NCBI GenBank assembly: GCA_027451305.1
Contig: DAIDJQ010000189.1
Location: 1-8,699, forward strand
DNA: 8,699 nucleotides
Direction: 5' to 3'
Origin: Cellulomonas sp.
GTDB lineage: Bacteria > Actinomycetota > Actinomycetes > Actinomycetales > Cellulomonadaceae
The notes beneath the pieces are model-generated. The model was not told the origin of the DNA, did no database searches, and saw nothing but the letters and a program-made list of their open reading frames with translations. Positions 5,178-8,699 of this stretch are shown here, one piece after another (the stretch's first letter is position 1; each line of letters opens with the position of its first letter). Both the position numbers and the translations under genes were made by a program.

Positions 5178-5420
5178 ATGATCATCAAGATCCTCGGCTC
5201 CGGCTGCGCCAACTGCGTCAACCTCGAGCGGGCCGCCCGCGAAGCGGCCGCCGACCTCGGCCTCGACGCCCAGTTCGAGAAGGTCACCGACTACGGCGCG
5301 ATCGCCGGCTACGGCGTCATGCGCACCCCGGGCCTGGTGGTCGACGAGCAGCTCGTCCTGTCCGGCCGCGTCCCCACCACCGCCCAGGTGCGCGACATCC
5401 TCGCGCCCCTCGTCGGCTGA
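5178..5420 (+). CDS. Small thioredoxin-like protein (redox-active disulfide type), copy 2
   Basis: An 80-aa minimal thioredoxin-fold protein starting with strand IIKILG and GSGCANC (C10, C13), with the Thr-Pro turn in VMRTPGLVVDEQL. GAGAGG 7 nt before the ATG is a good ribosome site. By eye it equals copy 1 (3274-3516) at 51 of 80 positions, and differences include the residues between and beside the two Cys (SGCANCVN against PGCSSCVA), so partner or redox potential may differ. It sits between the ArsP-type and ACR3-like permease genes and its TGA shares one base with the next ATG. It could reduce or hand over a thiol-bound metalloid to either permease; this is inferred from context. Confidence 0.9.
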   Translation: MIIKILGSGCANCVNLERAAREAAADLGLDAQFEKVTDYGAIAGYGVMRTPGLVVDEQLVLSGRVPTTAQVRDILAPLVG

Positions 5421-6502
5421 TGAACCCTGCCGCTGGCGCCAGCGCCAGCACGCCGCAGCCAGACCTGGGTAGCCCGCGCGGAGCCGCGCAGCTGCAGGCC
5501 CATCTGAGCCGGTGGCTTATGGGTTATGCCATGGCCGCGATCGCCGTGGGCCTGGCGGTCGGCTACCCGGCACGGACCTGGGCAGGTCACCATTCGGGGA
5601 ACATCTCGACCTTGACGACGGTGGCGGTGTTCCTGGTGATCTACCCGATGATGGTCAACCTGCGCCTGGAGGCGATGGTCAAGGCCGGGCGCAACCTGCG
5701 CGGCCTGGGACTGGCGCTGGCCTACAACTTCGTGTGGGCACCCGTGATCGGCCTGGTCCTGGTGTACCTGTTCCTGCGGCACGACCCGCTGCTCGCCCTG
5801 GGGTTCCTCCTGGTGATGGTGGTGCCCTGCTCCTCGATGTCCATCGCCTACACCGGCCTGGCCAAGGGCGACGTGGAGCTGGCCACCGTGATCGTCGCGG
5901 TCAGCTTCGTGGTCGCCGTGGTCGCGGTGCCGGCCTGGATGCTGCTGTTCGCCGCCGGCAACCACACGGCCCTGCCGCTGGCGGCGATGATGACCTCGAT
6001 CCTGAGCGTCCTGGTTGCCCCGATGCTCGCCGGCTGGTTGACCCGCAAAGGCATCGTCGCCTGGCGCGGCCCGCAGGTGATGACCCGGGCGCAGCCGGTG
6101 TTCTCGGCCGCGTCGATGCTGGCGATGTTCGCGATCATCTTCCTGATCTTCTTCGCCAAGGCGCAGATGATCATCGACCGCTGGCCCACGGTCCTGCTGC
6201 TGCTGGTGCCCAACGCGCTGTTCATGGGCGGCACGCTGGCCCTGGCCACCTGGCTGAACCGGCGGCTGGGCCTGCGTTACGGCGAGCACATGGCCGTGGT
6301 CTTCGCCTCGACCGGGAAGAACAACGCGACCGCGATCGCGATCGCCGCCACCGCCTTCTCCCCGCTGGTGGCCGTCCCTGCCGCGACGATGCCGATCTTC
6401 CAGATGCTGCTGATGATCGGCTACGTCAACCTGGCACCACGGGTACGGGACTACTTCGCCCACGCCCGACACGGCGAGCAGGCGCTGGTGGCCCAGCCAT
6501 GA
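5420..6502 (+). CDS. ACR3-like arsenite permease (bile acid:Na+ symporter superfamily)
   Basis: A 360-aa inner-membrane permease with about ten helices after a roughly 30-residue polar N-terminus. LVIYPMMVNLRLEAM (72-86) resembles the MYPP segment of ACR3, and VVPCSSMSIAYTGLAKGDVE holds C137, matching the essential Cys of ACR3 before the LAKGD motif. GKNNATAIAIAA (299-310) matches the helix 9 region. ACR3 exports As(III) by proton exchange. Here the usual ARC before the Cys-containing helix is VPC and other positions diverge, so it is a distant member and another oxyanion or organic anion is possible. The ATG overlaps the preceding stop (TGATG), and its TGA overlaps the CDF start by 4 nt, indicating translational coupling. 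Confidence 0.8.
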   Translation: MNPAAGASASTPQPDLGSPRGAAQLQAHLSRWLMGYAMAAIAVGLAVGYPARTWAGHHSGNISTLTTVAVFLVIYPMMVNLRLEAMVKAGRNLRGLGLALAYNFVWAPVIGLVLVYLFLRHDPLLALGFLLVMVVPCSSMSIAYTGLAKGDVELATVIVAVSFVVAVVAVPAWMLLFAAGNHTALPLAAMMTSILSVLVAPMLAGWLTRKGIVAWRGPQVMTRAQPVFSAASMLAMFAIIFLIFFAKAQMIIDRWPTVLLLLVPNALFMGGTLALATWLNRRLGLRYGEHMAVVFASTGKNNATAIAIAATAFSPLVAVPAATMPIFQMLLMIGYVNLAPRVRDYFAHARHGEQALVAQP

Positions 6503-7449
6503 GCGCGGCCTCGGTGCCAACGACCCAGCTCGGGCACGCCTTCGAGCACGGCGGCGACATCGCCCGGCCCGGTCAGCGTCGGGCGCTGGGCTGGGCGCTG
6601 GGGGTCAACATCGCGCTGCTGGTGGTCGAGGTGGCCGGCGGGCTCGTCTACGGCTCACTGGCCCTGCTGGCCGACGCCGCCCACCTGGTCTCCGACGTCG
6701 CCGGCCTGGCAATCGCCCTGGGGGCCCTGATCCTGACCGCCCGCCCCGTCACAGCCAGGCACAGCTTCGGGTTCGCCCGCGCCGAGGTGATGGCCGCACA
6801 GGTCAGTGCCCTGCTGCTGCTCGGCGCTGGGGTCTGGATCCTCGTCGAGGGCCTGAGCCGCCTGGGCGAGCCCGTGCCCGTCAACGGCGGCGGGCTGGCC
6901 GCGATCGCCACCCTGGGGCTGCTCGTCAACGCCGGCAGCGCGATCGTGGTCCACCACGCCCAGGGCGAGAGCCTGAACATGCGCGCCTCCTTCGCCCACC
7001 TGGCCACCGACGCCGCAGGCTCGCTCGCCGCGGTCCTGGCCGGGTTGGCGATCGTGGCCTGGGGATGGTCGCGCGCGGACTCGGCGGCCTCGATCGCCAC
7101 CGCCGTCCTGGTCCTGTGGACCGGGTGGGACCTGCTCCGCGAGTCCACCCACGTGCTCATGGAGGGCACACCCCGTGCCGTGGCGACCGACCGGATCGTG
7201 GACGTGATCAGCCGCGTGCCCGGCGTGGCAGGCGTGCACCACCTGCACGTGTGGAGCCTCGCATCCGACGTGCCGGCCATGTCGGCCCACGTGGCGGTGC
7301 TCGGCGACCCCATGCTGCGCGACGCGCAAGCCGTCGGCTCCGCCGTGCGCTCGGCCCTGGCCGACGCCCTTGACCTGACCAACGTGACCCTCGAGCTCGA
7401 GCCAGAGCTCCCGGCACCCGCACGACCAGAAAGGTCTGCCACCTCATGA
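6499..7449 (+). CDS. CDF-family cation exporter (CzcD/ZnT-like)
   Basis: A 316-aa inner-membrane protein with six helices and a cytoplasmic C-terminal domain. Helix 2 holds LLADAAHLVSD with D59, H62 and D66; helix 5 holds HLATDAAGS with H167 and D171, completing the four-residue site in the His/Asp form typical of Zn-transporting CDF proteins. SFGFARAEVMAA after helix 2 and HHLHVWSL in the C-terminal domain are family motifs. It exchanges Zn(II) (or Co, Cd) for protons. The loop between helices 4 and 5 has no His-rich tract. It begins inside the stop of the ACR3-like gene and ends overlapping the next start (ATGA both times), so it is locked into the same transcript. Family is confident, metal inferred. 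Confidence 0.93.
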   Translation: MSAASVPTTQLGHAFEHGGDIARPGQRRALGWALGVNIALLVVEVAGGLVYGSLALLADAAHLVSDVAGLAIALGALILTARPVTARHSFGFARAEVMAAQVSALLLLGAGVWILVEGLSRLGEPVPVNGGGLAAIATLGLLVNAGSAIVVHHAQGESLNMRASFAHLATDAAGSLAAVLAGLAIVAWGWSRADSAASIATAVLVLWTGWDLLRESTHVLMEGTPRAVATDRIVDVISRVPGVAGVHHLHVWSLASDVPAMSAHVAVLGDPMLRDAQAVGSAVRSALADALDLTNVTLELEPELPAPARPERSATS

Positions 7450-8582
7450 GCACCACCCCGACACCCGCGGCACCTGCCGCACCGACGACGCGACGAGAGG
7501 ACAGCGCCCAGGCCGCCGCGTCGCGGATGCGTGACCTGCACCCCGGCTGGTTCGCCTCGGTGATGGGGACCGGGATCCTCGCCGTCGCCAGCTACGACAA
7601 CCCCGGCGGCATCGCCCGGCTGCAGACCACCGCACACGGCATCGGCATCGCGGTGGCCGTCCTGGCGTACGTGCTCGGGGCGGTTCTCCTGGTGGCCTAT
7701 GCCATCCGCTGGGCGCGGCACACCGGCGCGTGCCGGGCCGACCTGCGCCACCCGGTGCTCGGCGCCATGCACGCTACCCTGCCCGCCGGACTGCTCGTGC
7801 TCTCGGTGATGACCTCGGTGGTCGGCCCCGGTCTGCTGCCGGCCTCGCTGGTGACCCCGCTGGCCGCGACGCTGACGGCTGTCGGCGCGGCGATCGGGCT
7901 GGTGCTGGCCGTGACGTTCGTCTACACCCTGTTCATCGGCGAGGTCGCCGCAGCCTCCGTCAACGGCGGCTGGTTCATACCCCCAGTGACCACCATCATC
8001 ATCCCCGTGGCGCTGGTCGCCCTCGTCCCGCACGTCGGCGCCGGCAGCGCCCGGCTGCTGCTGGCCCTGGGCTACGCGACCTTCGGCATGGGCTTCCTGC
8101 TCTTCCTGCTCACCATGGGCCTGCTGTTCGCCCGGCTCGTCCTGCACCCGCTGCCGCCGGCCGCGCTCGCACCGACCGTGTGGATCGCCCTGGGCCCGGT
8201 GGGCGTCGGTGCCCTGGCCGCTCTCGCGCTCGCGCGGGTCGCGCCTCTGGCCAGTCCGACCACCGCCGGCGCTGTCGGCACCGTCTCACTGCTGTTCGCC
8301 TCGGCCCTGTGGGGCTTCGGACTGTGGTGGCTCGCCATCGCAGCGACCCTGCTGGTCCGCTACCTGCGGGCCGGTCGACTCCCCTTCCACCTCGGCTGGT
8401 GGGCCTTCACCTTCCCCCTCGGCGCCTTCACCGTCGCCACCTTGACGATCGCTCGTGCTTGGCAGAGCTCCGCGCTCGACGCCGTGGCGGCCCTGCTCTA
8501 CCTCGGCCTGGTCGTGTTCTGGGTGGTCGTCGGTGCCCGAACGATCCGCGGCATGGCCACCGGGCACATCTGGCAACGCTGA
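7446..8582 (+). CDS. TDT-family transporter (TehA/Mae1/SLAC1-like)
   Basis: A 378-aa inner-membrane protein with ten predicted helices after a 30-residue Pro/Thr/Ala-rich tail. Family motifs are HPGWFASVMGTGILA (32-46), NGGWFIPPVTTIIIP (173-187) and LGWWAFTFPLGAFTVATL (316-333). The TDT family includes malate permease Mae1, sulfite exporter Ssu1, TehA and the plant anion channel SLAC1, so an anion such as a dicarboxylate, sulfite or chloride is expected, or a link with tellurite tolerance as first described for TehA. It is the last gene of the operon and overlaps the CDF stop by 4 nt. No terminator is recognisable after it; the composition changes abruptly 14 nt beyond the stop. Why an anion channel-like protein ends an ars-type operon is unknown. 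Confidence 0.88.
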   Translation: MSTTPTPAAPAAPTTRREDSAQAAASRMRDLHPGWFASVMGTGILAVASYDNPGGIARLQTTAHGIGIAVAVLAYVLGAVLLVAYAIRWARHTGACRADLRHPVLGAMHATLPAGLLVLSVMTSVVGPGLLPASLVTPLAATLTAVGAAIGLVLAVTFVYTLFIGEVAAASVNGGWFIPPVTTIIIPVALVALVPHVGAGSARLLLALGYATFGMGFLLFLLTMGLLFARLVLHPLPPAALAPTVWIALGPVGVGALAALALARVAPLASPTTAGAVGTVSLLFASALWGFGLWWLAIAATLLVRYLRAGRLPFHLGWWAFTFPLGAFTVATLTIARAWQSSALDAVAALLYLGLVVFWVVVGARTIRGMATGHIWQR

Positions 8583-8595
8583 CCGCAGAGCGGGG

Positions 8596-8699
8596 CAATA
8601 TAATTGCAGTAGCAAACAAAAACATATGTAAAGGCTGACCTTGCTGCAAAGCAACACCAACAGAGCCTAACCATTCAAAACCTTTGGTATGTCCGAACC
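8596..8699. other. AT-rich tail of unknown origin, abrupt composition break
   Basis: From about 8596 to the end GC falls to 42 of 104 bases, against about 70 % before it. The junction holds a small inverted repeat, GCAAT-ATA-ATTGC (8595-8607), and a 5-bp hairpin with a GCAA loop follows at 8641-8654. I recognise no gene, tRNA or insertion sequence end. It may be foreign DNA, the edge of a mobile element or a chimeric assembly join. Confidence 0.6.

Noticed and set aside
4040..5419. Upstream part of a very long plus-strand frame that continues into the ACR3-like gene
   Set aside because: This part is Arg/Pro/His-rich and lies out of frame over the ArsP-type and thioredoxin-like genes, both clear family members; the real gene starts at 5420.
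5309..6520. Long minus-strand frame opposite the ACR3-like gene
   Set aside because: Low-complexity His/Asp/Gln/Gly composition and opposite a recognised permease; shadow frame.
8641..8654. Hairpin TTGCT-GCAA-AGCAA as terminator of the plus operon
   Set aside because: Only 5 pairs, no T-run, about 60 nt beyond the last stop and inside DNA of different composition; may be chance.
1..8699. CRISPR array, insertion sequence, transposase or integrase
   Set aside because: No regularly spaced repeats were seen and no frame shows transposase or recombinase motifs; the only mobile-element trace is the tRNA 3' fragment.

Overview
The window is very GC-rich (roughly 70 % by eye) with GC-biased third codon positions, GTG as well as ATG starts, probable leaderless transcripts and a DtxR/IdeR-type iron box. 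This points to a high-GC actinobacterium (Actinomycetota); I cannot name a genus. Its main content is a compact metalloid/metal and thiol-stress locus. It is separated from a metal-uptake gene by a gene-poor stretch that holds a tRNA fragment.

Layout. 1-818 (minus): a ZIP-family divalent metal transporter, cut by the window edge, with a near-perfect DtxR/IdeR box just upstream (832-850). 851-1661: gene-poor, perhaps decayed, with one doubtful small minus-strand ORF. 1662-1743: a terminator-like hairpin and a 36-nt 3' end of a tRNA (probably tRNA-Ala), as left by integration of an element into a tRNA gene. 1744-2124: no recognisable gene. 2125-2159: a compound inverted repeat. 2177-2560 (plus): a CMD/AhpD-fold protein that lacks most canonical active-site residues, followed by a strong hairpin at 2587-2628.

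2774-3863 (minus): an operon arsR > 80-aa thioredoxin-like protein > OsmC-like protein. Divergent from it, 4021-8582 (plus) is a tightly packed operon: a possible 26-aa leader ORF, an ArsP-type permease, a second 80-aa thioredoxin-like protein, an ACR3-like permease, a CDF cation exporter and a TDT/SLAC1-type transporter. Four of the junctions are 1-4 nt stop/start overlaps. From about 8596 to the end the base composition drops to about 40 % GC, and nothing there is recognisable.

How they may work together (inference). The ArsR protein has a Cys-x-Cys sensor motif. Similar dyads (CAA-N6-TTG) lie at both divergent starts and twice in front of the CMD gene, suggesting one small regulon. Its effectors would be two arsenic-type permeases, each near a small dithiol protein, a divalent-cation exporter, a TDT anion transporter and two thiol/peroxide-type enzymes. 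No arsenate reductase (ArsC), methylase (ArsM), ArsI or ArsH is present, so the substrate may be an already reduced or organic arsenical or another thiophilic toxicant. The polarity of the tRNA fragment suggests that the metalloid locus (right side) is the acquired island and that the ZIP gene side is the ancestral flank.
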